Shown: in pieces, positions 25,079 to 35,335 of the stretch
Layout: each line of letters opens with the position of its first letter
How positions within the stretch are numbered: position 1 is the stretch's first letter
Origin: Tetradesmus obliquus
Taxonomy: Eukaryota > Chlorophyta > Chlorophyceae > Sphaeropleales > Scenedesmaceae
Assembly (NCBI GenBank): GCA_030272155.1
Contig: CP126191.1
Coordinates: 8,702,501 to 8,766,500 of the forward strand
Direction: 5' to 3'
DNA length: 64,000 nucleotides
The notes under the pieces: model-generated
What the model was told of the DNA's origin: nothing
Seen by the model: only the letters and a program-made list of their open reading frames with translations
Database searches by the model: none
Position numbers and translations under genes: made by a program

Positions 25079-25138
<60 letters not shown>
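25079..25138. repeat. Perfect (CAG)20 / (CTG)20 tract directly after the cactin stop codon
   Basis: Twenty uninterrupted CAG triplets on the plus strand. In the cactin transcript (minus strand) it reads (CUG)20 and starts only 6 nt past the TGA at 25145-25147. It is the longest pure triplet tract I noticed in the window. Confidence 0.95.
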
Positions 25139-25140
<2 letters not shown>

Positions 25141-25144
25141 CGCC

Positions 25145-25355
25145 TCAGCGCCTGTAGCGCGCGCGCTTGAAGTTGAAGTACAGGTGCAGTATGCCGCGGT
25201 CGTACATGCACTTGAAGCCGCGCCGGTGCGTGGTCTCCCACTCCTTGTTCACAATGCGGAAGGCGATGTCCTCGTAGGGAGGGCCAGCGCTGAAGACCAG
25301 GATGCAGGTGTCGCGGCTGCCGCTGGGGTCCGCCTCCACCCTGCGCGGGATGTGC

Positions 25356-25388
<33 letters not shown>

Positions 25389-26196
25389 GCGGTACGGTCC
25401 TGGTTGCAGCGACAAGGTGCTGCTGGCTATAAGCGTTGGTGCGCCAGGACAGCCGGCGGCACGGCACGCGATGGTGCAGAAAACATAGCGCATTACAACT
25501 CTGGTCACACATATTATGTCACAAATGTTATGTTCTGGCGCGTCGCACTTGTAGGTCGGCGGTACGCTGCGGTCCAGCAGGTCCGGGTAGAAGATGTTGA
25601 ACTTGTAGCCCTGCACCACCTTGGGCGGTGGGTTCTCTGTGTCGTAGTGCGTCTGGTTGTACTTGTTCCATTCATAGCCGGTGTGGATGCGGTTGAAGTA
25701 CTTGGGCTTGCGCGGCGCATACCTGCAGCAGCAGCAGCAGCAGCGGCAGCAGCAGCGGTGCAGGGTGGGGAAACAGGGAATGCAGTACACAAGAGCAGGC
25801 ACATACGTTGCTGTTCCAAGACGTGCAGCAACATTGACCGCGGCAAAGCCTGACAGAACCAGCGACAGGAGTGGAAGGAGCTGAAACAGCTGTAGCTTTA
25901 TAGGAGCAGGGGGTCAACTGTGACAAGGCAATATTGAATGATACCCGTGCTGTATCCCGCAGGCTCCTGCAACCAAATGTTCACAATCGTCGTCCGCGCA
26001 AAACACGCGCACCTGTTGTGCCGTCAGTAGGCCTGCGCCTCCAGGGGGTTCAATGTGAAAATGAAAATAAAAAATAAAAAAATAAAAAAATGCGAACACG
26101 CGCACCTGTTGTGCCACCAGTAGGCCTGCGCCTCCACCGGCACCTCGCAGCCAAAGTTGCGGTCGCCCTCGTCGATGCCCATCGCCTTGAGTGCCT

Positions 26197-26241
<45 letters not shown>

Positions 26242-29200
26242 GCGGCAGCAGCAGCAACAGCGGCGGCGGCAGCGATAATGCAGTCAAGCAGAATGTCGAT
26301 TGTGCATCCAGCACAATGCCGCTCACAGCAGCATGGGCGGGACAGCAGTGTGGTTTTGTTTGATGTTGAGCAGGGTGGGAACACATGACGTTATCACCAG
26401 CAACATATGCGCAAGGCAGTGCGCAGCAGTCAACTGTAGACGAGACTCCAAAAGACTCAACAGAGCCTTACGCATCAAGCCACGTTTGTCAGCAGATGTC
26501 TTCTCCACACGCCAAGACAGCCATCCAGCCATCTACTCTGCCAGCCAACCGGCCAGCTAGCAGACAGGCCAGCCAGTAAGAGATCAGCAGTGCATCATTT
26601 TTCCATTTTTTTTGTTTTTAGTTTTTAGTATTTAGTATTTAGTTTTTAGTTTCTTTCTTTTTTAGTTTTTATTTTTTATTTTTGCCCCACCTGCTCCCTG
26701 AAGCGCCGCGTCTGCTCGTCCAGCTGCTCCTCCTGCCGCCCCAGCGTGAGCCGGCTGGCAACGCCAGTCTCCAGGCTGCCGCCAGCACCCTGCAAATGCA
26801 CACGCAACAGCAGCCTGTGAATGCACATCCCACAGCACCCTGTGAATGCACATGCAACAGCACCCTGTGGATGCACATGCCACATCACCCTGCGAATGCA
26901 CATGCAACAGCACCCTGCGAATGCACACGCAACAGCACCCTGCGAATACACACGCAACAGCACCCTGCGAATGCACACGCAACAGCACCCTGCGAATGCA
27001 CACGCAACAGCACCCTGCGAATGCACATGCAACAGCACCGTGCGAATGCACATGCAACAGCAGCCTGTGAATGCACATCCCACAGCGCCCTGCGAATACA
27101 CATGCAACAGCACCCTGCGAATGCACATGCACGGCGTTGCCGAAGCCCCAGCTGCAGCGTCAACGTAACCGATGCGCAAGCAGCCACCAGGCTATGACTT
27201 GCAGCCAGACAGATGCAGCAAATATGCACAAATTATACGCATGTCAACGGCCACAAACTGCGCAACAAAAAGTGCGGCAGGCACACCAGTTGCAGGCTGC
27301 TGACTACTGTCTGGTCTGTAAGGAGGCATCTGACATGCATACATAGATCAAGAAAGGCAGCAGCGCGCCACACACCTGGCGCATGCTGGGGTTGGTGCCC
27401 CTGAATCTGTTGCGCGGGTCCAGCAGCTGGTTGTGTGCGCCGGGTGCGGCGCCTCCCTGGCGCGCAGCGATGTCAGCAGCAGACATGAACTTCTCCGCCT
27501 CCTTGATGCGCACCTGCGGGCGTGGAATTCATGCAGCGTGGGTTTGAATGTTGGCTGAAGATCGCAGTGTGCAAGCTGCTGGGTTGAAGGTTGACAAGCA
27601 CTTCTCCGCCACCTGCATGCGCGTCTGAGGGCGTAAAGTAGCAGCAGTGCGATTGCAAGTGGAGACCACATTGTGCAGCGTACTGGGTTTGAAGGGAGAG
27701 CGTCTCCGCCTCCTTGATGTGCCTTCAGGCTTGGCTGGCGGGCTGGCAGGTCTGGCAGGCAGGCACGCAGTGCGACCCAGTGCTCTGACACACAACAGCA
27801 CTCCAAAAAGCGATGCGGCAGACGCCTGACATCACGCTTTCGCCCATACATGTGCCCGCAGCAGCATGTGTGCATCCTTTTCCTGACAAAACAACGTCCA
27901 CGCAATCCTACCTCAAAATGCACCACGAATGCGCTCACAACAACAGATACAGATGAAATTGTGGCCGCACCTGTGCCCGCAGCAGCTCCAGCATGTGTGC
28001 CAGTGCAAAAGGTGTTCTCGCTGTGAAGGCATGCACTTCCACGCCCACTCTTCGCCGCACGCCTGCACCACTAAAGGCATGCACACCGAAGCAGGCCGCA
28101 CCTGTGCCCGCAGCAGCTCCAGCATGTGTGTATCCTCCTCTTCATTCACCACCTCCAGCTCTCCTCCAGCTATCTCAGAGGGGTCAACAGGCGGCGGGCT
28201 GTGCCGCCCGTCGCTCTCAGCAACAGCAGCAGCACTCCGGCGCGAGGCAGCGCCGACAGCTGCACTGCTGCTGGCTGCAGCAGCAGGCGGCGCAGATGCC
28301 GCGGCAGGAACCAGTCAGGCGGGTGAGGAGAGAGCTTGTGCTGCCGGTGCAGTGGTGGATGCAAGAGTGGAGGAACTGTGTGCACCCATGCGCTTGTGCA
28401 GGAACAGGGAGCAGCAGCTGCGGCGCACACCCTTCAGCAAAACCTCTGCGCAGAGCACCGCGCTCTCTATCAGAAGATCGCCATGCCTGCCACGCAGCAG
28501 CAGCAGCAGCAGCCGCCACAGGCAATGCACGCACTGTATGATAACCCCAGCAAGAGCTCTGCTGCACGCACCTTCCGGCCGCTGGTGGTCTGGCTCATCG
28601 TCGCTGTGCTGCTGCGCTGCTGCTGCTTCGGCCGCCTCTGCAGCCTGCTGCTGCTCCAGCTCCTCGTCAGGATGCAGCGGCCGCTGCTGCTGCTGCTGCT
28701 GCTTGTCTGCCGCTGCTGCTGCCTCCTCATCTTCATCTTCTGAAAGCGGCACATCGCCTTCTGCCACCACCTTTGCAGCACCCCGCGGGAAGGCCACGCC
28801 ATCCTCACCCAGCCGCCTGCAGGAGGTGCAATGCAGCAGCACAGGCGCGGTGAACTTCAAAATGTTTCGGTGAACTTCACAATGTTTTGGTGAATTTCAT
28901 ACCAACGTGTCACTAATATACCGTCCGCGGGAAGGCCACGCCATCCTCACCCAGCCGCCTGCAGGAGGTGCAATGCAGCAGCACAGGTGCGGTGAACTTC
29001 GCAATGTTTTGGTGAACTTCACACCAACGTGTCACCAATATACCGTCCGCGGGAAGGCCACGCCATCCTCACCCAGCCGCCTGCAGGAGGTGCAATGCAG
29101 CAGCACAGACACGGTGAACTTCACGAATATGTGAAAAAATTCACACAAACGTGTTATCAGTACACCTTCACAATACGTCGCATCACAGTACAATGCATCA

Positions 29201-32200
29201 CATTCCTTTTCATCACGTTACATCGCATCACGATACATTGCACCACATGTCATGTCGTCTGCGTACACGCGCCGCTGCACGTTGATGCAGGTTACACCGG
29301 GCACACCCTCCCATATAAAGTAAGCTATGGCTTGATGGGTCACATGATGATGATGACGCGCCGCTGCGCCGCATCCTCCTCCACCTCGGCATCATGCAGC
29401 CAGCCCATGCCAATACCAACACCAAAGTATAGGACGGACCTACCTCAGGCACAACCCAGCGAGCCGATCTACCGCTCATGAGGGTTAGAATCCGGTACCC
29501 GGTTTTTCCTTCGTTGTCGGGGCGATTGAAACCACCCGCGCAAGTCCGACAATTCCAGTTGCAACCGCTACCTCCCAAGCAGATGACAACAAACTGCAGC
29601 AGCATCACAGCAACACACTAGATGCAAGGCACTGCTGCACCCACCGCTGCGCCGCATCCTCCTCCAGCTCAGCATCATCCAGCCAGCCCATGCAACCGCT
29701 GCCTCCCAAGCAGATGACGACAAACTGCAGAAGCAAAGCAACAAAATATGTGCGATGCACTGCTGCACCCACCGCTGCGCCGCATCCTCCTCCAGCTCGG
29801 CATCATCCAGCCAGCCCATGGCAGCAGCCACATCAAGCTTCTCCTCCTGAGCAGCCAGCTGCTGCTCCAGCATCTGCGCCTTCACCTCGCGCAGGCGCGC
29901 CTTGGCCGCGTGGATCTTCAGCCGCGGCAGAACAGCCTGGCAGCAGCAGCAGCAGCAGCACGAGGGAGGGGCAGGCAGTGACGTTTTTGAGTGGCAGTAG
30001 GAGGCAAACGAAACAACCTGGCATGCAGTATCAAGGAAGGCACAGAAGCAGGCCGTAGGCGTCACGACAGAGTGCTGTTGTGTTAAAAGATTCCAGTCGC
30101 TGCATCACCCGGTGGCCTTGGTCATGGCAGTGCTGTGTTTGACTGGCTGCCATCCCTGTGTTTGACCAGGAATATGTGCTGCTGTGTTACAAATGTGACA
30201 ACGTTTGACCGGAAATGACGCACCTCCCAGTACTCCGGGTCGCCCTCGCCTGCTGCCAGCTGGCGTTGGATGTCCTTCTCCATGGACATCAGCTGGCTAT
30301 ATGTCTGGCCTACAGTGTAGTAGCAGCAGCAGCAGCAGCAGCAGCGGCGGCAGTTGGCCACTCAGCAGCAGCACTGGAGGAGCAGAAGGTGCTGCAGCCA
30401 GGAAATGTGCCGTCAACAGAACAACCCCTGCATGCATAGTACGCCAGCACAGAACCAAACAAAAGACTACTGAGATGCAGGAAACGCAAGAGGCACGTAG
30501 GCCCAATCTTGGCATGCCCCGGCTGTTGCCACCAAACCTATGCAATCACCTTGCCTCGCTCGCCTGCTGCAGCTGTCTTCACACATAGCCCAGTCATCAT
30601 TCAACGCCAATTTCTCGCTTATTCAATTTCAGACAACATAATCAAACACCACTGAGCCGGGAATCAAGCCAGGCCACCCACCTGACAGCAGCGTTTCAAT
30701 TTCTCGCTGAACCGCACTGTGAACTCCGCCCGGGCCTTGGCCCTCCAGCGGCGCACCAATCGCCCGGGGCGGTGGCAGATCCGCAGCAGCCGCTGCTGCT
30801 GCTGCTGCCGCACCATACGCGCCACCGCCATAGCCGCCGTACCCCCTGCCGCCGCCGTAGCCGCCGCTGCCGTAGCCGCCGTAGTTGCGCTGCTGCTGCA
30901 TCTGCTGCTGCTGCTGGTAGTGGCTGCCGCCTGCTGCTTTGTCTGCTTCCTCTCGCAGCTGCAGTGCCTCTACTTCGTGGTTGGCCAGTGTGAGCAGGCA
31001 GCCCCAGTACTCTGCATTCAAGGGTGTTACATGAGACTCCAGTTCCTGCAAGATGGGAAACACAAGGACAGCCAGCACAACACAGCACCACAGGCTGTGA
31101 GCTCACACGCAGCAGCAAGAGGCAGCAATATGCCAGCAGCAGGCAGTCTGGATCTGACATGGCACCAGCTGCAGCCAGGCACAGCATGATACGCTTCAAG
31201 TAGGTCTAGCAGGACGCACGCAACTCAAGTCAAGTAAACCCTCGCAAAAACCCTAGCACAGACCGGCATAAACCCGAAAACCCGTGCGTGCTCACATCGT
31301 AGCCTTTGACCTCGTCTCGCAGCTCTTCAGACCCTAGCAGAAACCTAGCCAGCCTCGCTAAACCCTAGCCTAGCCCAGCCTAAACCTGAAACCTGGTGCT
31401 CACGTGGTAGCCTTTGACCTCATCCCGCAGCTCCAGCAGGTCCTCTAGCTGCAGCCCAAACATGACCTGGTACGGCTCCGCAGCAATGCCACGCGGCCGC
31501 GCGAAACCGCCCGGCCGTTCGCGCTCGCGGCCTCGGAAGTTCTGCGTCCACTCATCGCCCTCCACCTGCACAACAATAGGTTCAAAAAATGGGTCTAAAC
31601 AATGGGTTTAAACAACCACTGCTGCTGCATAACGGGTGCCAGCCAGCACATGTGTAAGGTGTGCGCGGCACTCGCGCATTGCTTGTGCAGATGCAGGAGG
31701 AGTGACCAGGGTCGCCAAGTGAGCGGCAGCTGTGAAACCATCACAAACAAACACACGCACAAACCAGCCGCGGCAGGTGCTCCAGCACCTTATCTGAGTC
31801 AACTGTCTCGACTATTACTACACAGTCAATGTCAGCACTGCAACAAAACAACCGTCCTACTGAGCCTGACGTCCTGATACTGCAGCACACAATCATGTAG
31901 ATCGCCCAGCTGTCAGCTCGACAGGCATTCCCCAACCACCACCATTTAAAAACACATGCGCGCACACCGCACACACCCTAACATCACTGCATTGCTGCAT
32001 CGCCGCACCTGCCGCCGCAGGTGCTCCCGCTCCTCATCGGAATCATCTGCTTCATCGTTGTGGCCCTCATGCTCTTCCTCTGCCTGCAGTCCGTACAGGT
32101 CACACACCAGCCAATCGATGGGCTTGGCGCGGCCCTGCGCCAGCCGCCGCGCCGCACGCACCTGCAGCCAGCAAGCGGCAGAACCAAACGTTAAGCGGTG

Positions 32201-34156
32201 CCCGTGCACAGCGAGCTCACTCCGGTTTCTGTCAAGGCGGAATTATGAAGTGACACTGCGCCAGCCGCCGCGCGGCACGCACCTGCAGGCAGAAAAGCGA
32301 CAAAGCGACAAGCGGCGTACACCAACAACAGCATACAGTGCGCTGTGCACAACGACCTGAGGCTCAAACGTGAACCGGGCTGATACCAGTGCTGATGCCC
32401 GTGAGCCTGCACGCGGAGGAGCATTTGCATGCTTGTTCTACTGCTGTCTCCCTGTCAGCAGCCGGCAGCATGTGCTGCTGTCGCATGCAGCTTGCCGACT
32501 GCCTTGGTGCACTGCTTCCAGCCGCATACCTGCGCCTGCTGCAGGTGGAACTCCTCTTCCTTCTGCTCCTGCTCCACAGCCTCAGCAGCTAGCCGCTGCC
32601 GCTGCAGCAACGCCTGTAGTGCAGCAGCAACAGCATCATAAGATGCAGCAGTGAGCACCTGACATAGACGGCAGCCACGCCCCTGGCCTACTTATAACTA
32701 CCCGAGTGGCCAGCAGAGGCAGTGGGAGCAAATGCAAGGCTGCCACAGCACCTGATGCGGCAAAAGCATCCAGCAAGCTCTGACACCGTGCTTCCAGGTG
32801 GTGCAGCAGCTTGTCTGTACATTACGCGCGGTTTGGAAACTGCAGACAGCGGTGCTGTTGCTGCGGCTGCATTCAATGCCCTGCTAGCCCCGCACTAGTT
32901 GCCACCTGCATGAGGTACCACCTGCATTGCTGCCGCTGCTGAGCAGGGAGCAGCAAAGAGCACACTCCAAGTCGCCACCGGCACACAGAACAGCAGCGCT
33001 GCTCTACCTCTGCTGCTGCTGATGATGCTAATGCCTCCTGCTGCCACCCCTGCTGCTGCCACCCCTGCTGCTGCTGCTGCTGCTGCTGCTGCATCTCACC
33101 AGCTCCTCCTCCATGCGCTCCTTCTCCGCCTGCTTCTCCTCACGGCGCTTCTGCACCTTCTCAATCTCAGCCTGCGCAGCAGCACCAAAAAAATACTGAA
33201 CTCAATGCACTGGCCAAGTGCAGCAGTCAAGTGCACTAGCTCACATTTTTGCACATTCTCAATCTCAGCTAGCAGCACCACAAATACTAAACTGAATGCA
33301 CTGCTCATGCCGTGCTGAAGCCGCTGCTGCACCATCACAAGTAACGCCACCAGACCGCTGCTGCGTCTGCTGCAAGCGTGCACGGCAAATAGCGAGCGCT
33401 GCCGGTGGCTGCTGCAGCAACCGTCATGCCGTGCTGCCCACTGCAGCAACTTCTGCTACACTGTTGCAACGTGCACAGGCGCTGCATGCGGATCCTGCCA
33501 CAACCTCCTGATGCCGCCGCTTCCCGCTGCTGCTGCTGCTGGGCTGCTGCTGCTGCTCACCATGCGCTCCTCGTGCTTGCGCTGCACTGCTGCTGCTGTG
33601 AACTCCTTCACATCTTTGCCCATCATCAAGTCCCGCTCAATCTTCTTGCCCCACACAAACCTAAAAGCAGCAACCACACGCAGGAGCAACGGCAGCAGCA
33701 TGCATGCATGAGCGGGCGAGTGCAGCGAAGCAATAGGTGACTGCATAAGACGCTTATTGCGCTGCTCATCAGGTTTGTGCCACGTTGGTGTATCATCAGC
33801 TGAAACAACATGGCAGCTGTTGCCATGGCCATCATGCAGCAGCAGCTACTGCTGTTGATGCTGCTGGTGCTACGAGCATGCGGGCAGCATGCAGATGGAC
33901 ACACGTATGACATGCTTTGACAGGCACCAGAAGAATCATGTGAGCTTCTCAGCACTGTATAAGCCTGCAGACGTTAGCTGCTGTTGCTGTGGTGCTGCGT
34001 GCGTGTGCTGTCATCTTACTTGGTCTGCCCTTTGCTGGCCTGCTTGTTCCAGTACTCTTCAACCTTGCGAGCCTGCAAACAAACAGCAGCAGTCACCAAA
34101 TGTCGCCATCAGGACAACATGCAGCACCCCAGCTCAGCTTTAGCAGCAGTGCATGC

Positions 34157-34187
<31 letters not shown>

Positions 34188-34485
34188 AAGTGCAGCCTGC
34201 TCAACTGCAGCATGCCCTACATTCAAGCAATGCACCCTGGTGATGTACAACCACTACATCTGATTGTTTGCAACGATGATGAGACCATGCAGGTCCTGGT
34301 CGCTGCGGCAGCGGATGTACACTGTGCAGTGCAGCTGCTGTGCCTACCTTTTTCTCGGCCTTCTGGCGAGCTCGCTCCTCCTCTGAGTCGCTGCCAGATT
34401 CCGAGCTGCTGCGATCGCGCTTCCGCGACTTTTCCTTCTTGTGCTTTTTGCTCTTCTCCTTTTTGTGCTTCTTTTCTTTTCCCAT
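25145..34485 (-). CDS. CACTIN: Cactin, spliceosome-associated protein
   Basis: Cactin binds the spliceosome and supports correct splicing; in animals it also acts in NF-kB signalling. Seventeen exons join in phase: 34348-34485, 34020-34072, 33561-33660, 33100-33171, 32530-32613, 32009-32161, 31404-31565, 30682-31045, 30224-30309, 29773-29936, 28572-28816, 28102-28274, 27376-27513, 26691-26789, 26106-26194, 25549-25722, 25145-25340 (2490 nt, 829 aa). The N-terminus is a Lys/Glu/Arg/Ser stretch typical of splicing factors. The middle domain holds Arg-Ala-Lys-Pro-Ile-Asp (exon 6) and Ala-Lys-Ala-Arg-Leu-Arg-Glu-Val (exon 10). The near-invariant C-terminal domain is complete: Tyr-Trp-Trp-His, Pro-Arg-Lys-Pro-Lys-Tyr-Phe-Asn-Arg, Glu-Trp-Asn-Lys-Tyr-Asn-Gln-Thr-His-Tyr, Gly-Pro-Pro-Tyr-Glu-Asp-Ile-Ala-Phe, ending Arg-Tyr-Arg-Arg. 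Exon 8 carries an unusual Gly/Tyr-rich and poly-Ala insert. Human cactin is about 760 aa; inserts explain the excess. Confidence 0.95.
26012..26140 (-). repeat. Copied 3' end and donor of cactin exon 15
   Basis: The exon 15 end with its GTGCGC donor (about 26099-26137) is repeated about 86 bp downstream at 26013-26048, differing at few positions and keeping the donor. Between them lies an A-rich stretch (26056-26090) unlike the rest of the gene. Confidence 0.8.
26786..27135 (-). repeat. 25-bp minisatellite, 14 units, made of the exon 14 splice acceptor
   Basis: Fourteen units with an exact 25-bp period begin at 26786 and run to about 27135. On the cactin sense strand a typical unit reads GTGCATTCGCAG then GGTGCTGTTGCGT. 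The unit at 26786 supplies the real acceptor of exon 14 (exon starts 26789 with GGTGCTGG). Every unit keeps the AG, so up to 13 decoy acceptors stand upstream of the true one. No unit contains a stop codon in any frame, which explains long spurious open frames in all six frames here. Units of a variant type at 26811 and 27061 are 250 bp apart, suggesting a block duplication of ten units. Confidence 0.9.
27490..27730 (-). repeat. Copied acceptor side of cactin exon 13
   Basis: The start of exon 13 with its acceptor (about 27490-27520) recurs at about 27600-27635 and again, shorter, at about 27702-27730, all in the intron upstream of the exon. Flanking sequence containing a GGGTTTGAA-type motif is copied too, so the unit is about 105 bp. 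Confidence 0.75.
27846..28130 (-). repeat. Copied donor side of cactin exon 12
   Basis: The exon 12 end (Met-Leu-Glu-Leu-Leu-Arg-Ala-Gln) with its GTGCGG donor at about 28096-28130 is repeated downstream at 27964-28000, donor intact, and as a shorter fragment at 27846-27876 without it. Spacing is about 130 bp. Confidence 0.8.
28783..29108 (-). repeat. Three copies of the acceptor side of cactin exon 11
   Basis: The start of exon 11 plus its CTGCAG acceptor and upstream intron (from 28783) is repeated from 28925 and from 29046. Units are 142 and 121 bp long; the first is longer by an internal repeat of a TGAACTTCA-type motif. The two extra copies lie upstream of the true acceptor and keep the acceptor sequence. 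Confidence 0.9.
29322..29360 (+). mobile_element. Copy of the dispersed repeat with an (ATG)n tail
   Basis: Reads GCTATGGCTTGATGGGTCAC followed by four ATG-type triplets. It lies in a cactin intron, opposite to the gene's direction, next to a degenerate copy of the exon 10 end. Confidence 0.55.
29355..29822 (-). repeat. Copied donor side of cactin exon 10
   Basis: The exon 10 end with its GTGGGT donor (about 29763-29822) is repeated at about 29636-29695 with the donor kept, and more loosely at 29360-29412. A flanking CCTCCCAAGCAGATGAC motif is also repeated (about 29570 and 29702), giving a unit of about 127-130 bp. Confidence 0.85.
31215..31390. repeat. Degenerate telomere-like motifs in a cactin intron
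   Basis: Several AAACCCTAG- and CCCTAGC-type words cluster here, resembling the CCCTAAA telomere repeat of plants and algae in scrambled form. They surround the copied end of exon 7. No perfect telomeric array is present, so this may be chance enrichment. Confidence 0.35.
31290..31440 (-). repeat. Copied donor side of cactin exon 7
   Basis: The exon 7 end coding Leu-Arg-Asp-Glu-Val-Lys-Gly-Tyr with a GTGAGC donor (31398-31440) recurs at 31291-31332. In the copy the donor is ATGTGAGC. Confidence 0.75.
32138..32288 (-). repeat. Copied acceptor side of cactin exon 6
   Basis: The exon 6 start with its CTGCAG acceptor (32138-32170) is repeated at 32256-32289 in the upstream intron, nearly identical over 33 bp. 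A degraded copy of the other end of exon 6 is visible around 31770-31800, with GTTTGT in place of the GTGCGG donor. Confidence 0.75.
33156..33300 (-). repeat. Copied acceptor side of cactin exon 4
   Basis: The exon 4 start (Ala-Glu-Ile-Glu-Lys-Val-Gln) and upstream intron at 33156-33208 are repeated at about 33251-33303. The acceptor CAG of the real site is changed in the copy, which shares the upstream GCAGCACCA and ACTGAA-type sequence. Confidence 0.75.
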
Positions 34486-35269
34486 CGCTGCTGCTGTCGC
34501 TGCTAACGCCCGTGTGAGTTGATCAAACTGTAGATTATCGTCAAAATAGCTGTGATAGCTGTTGAACGTCGAACGGTCGCACAGTACGGGCGCAAACAGA
34601 AGGCACAGCAAGTCTGCCAGCAGTGATTTATGTCACCAGGTCCTGCAACTATTCACAGCACAGCTTTTGTTGAAGCTATACCAGACGCACATACCAATGC
34701 TGTGCCTCACGGAGAACACAGATTCATAAGCGGCCAAACACATCTCAGCAGGGTGCAAGGGTACAACATGTGTTACAGACTCAGGCTCGTAACCGCCATA
34801 ACAATACACAAGCAGGACTGCCGCTCTGCCACAAAGAGGCTGTTCTTGCACTGCAGCAAACCATCACTTAAGGAACAGGATCATGAGACGGCCCAAAACA
34901 GATCACAAGCAGGCATGTAGGGCCCCATGCCATCATCATGTGAGAGCTCCATCAGCCCTTAGACTCAGCAAACAAGCAAGTCCAAGCATTGCCAGCGAAC
35001 CCCACAGCAGATGAAACATGCGTACATGCGCCCTTCTTGTGCAGGGCAGCAGCGTGCATATTGTGCATTGCTGAGCTTAAAGGCGGATCAGGCCCAGGTA
35101 TGCAGTGGGGTGTTGCAGCTTCAAGCAAATTGCAATCGCCCTGACACCCGGGCCGCAAGCAACCCCAGTCTGTGTCGTGCTTTGCAAACTGCTGCACCCT
35201 GAACGCCACAGCTATTAAGCTGATTGCCGGCAAAAGAGCGGCAGTGCTGGGGCACACTGCAAGCCATGA

Positions 35270-35335
35270 AGTGGTGCTATGGCTTGATGGGTGACATGGG
35301 TAACATGTACATCATGATGACGATGACGGAGCACA
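35270..35335 (+). mobile_element. Copy of the dispersed repeat with an ATG-rich tail
   Basis: GCTATGGCTTGATGGGTGAC is followed by ATGGGTAACATG and then ATGATGACGATGACG. The inner GGGTNACATG unit is doubled relative to other copies. Confidence 0.5.

Noticed and set aside
26662..27229. Long open frames in all frames of both strands, with repeated Cys-Val-Cys-Ile-Arg or His-Ala-Thr-Ala-Pro units
   Set aside because: They are the translation of a stop-free 25-bp minisatellite in a cactin intron, not genes.
28336..28743. Plus-strand open frame of 135 codons over cactin exon 11
   Set aside because: Antisense shadow of poly-Gln and poly-Ala coding sequence; no splice or family support.
31741..31860. 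Minus-strand segment coding Val-Glu-Thr-Val-Asp-Ser-Asp-Lys-Val-Leu-Glu-His-Leu-Pro as a cactin exon
   Set aside because: No acceptor gives the right phase, and exon 6 joins exon 7 directly in frame. The segment resembles a decayed copy of the exon 6 end.
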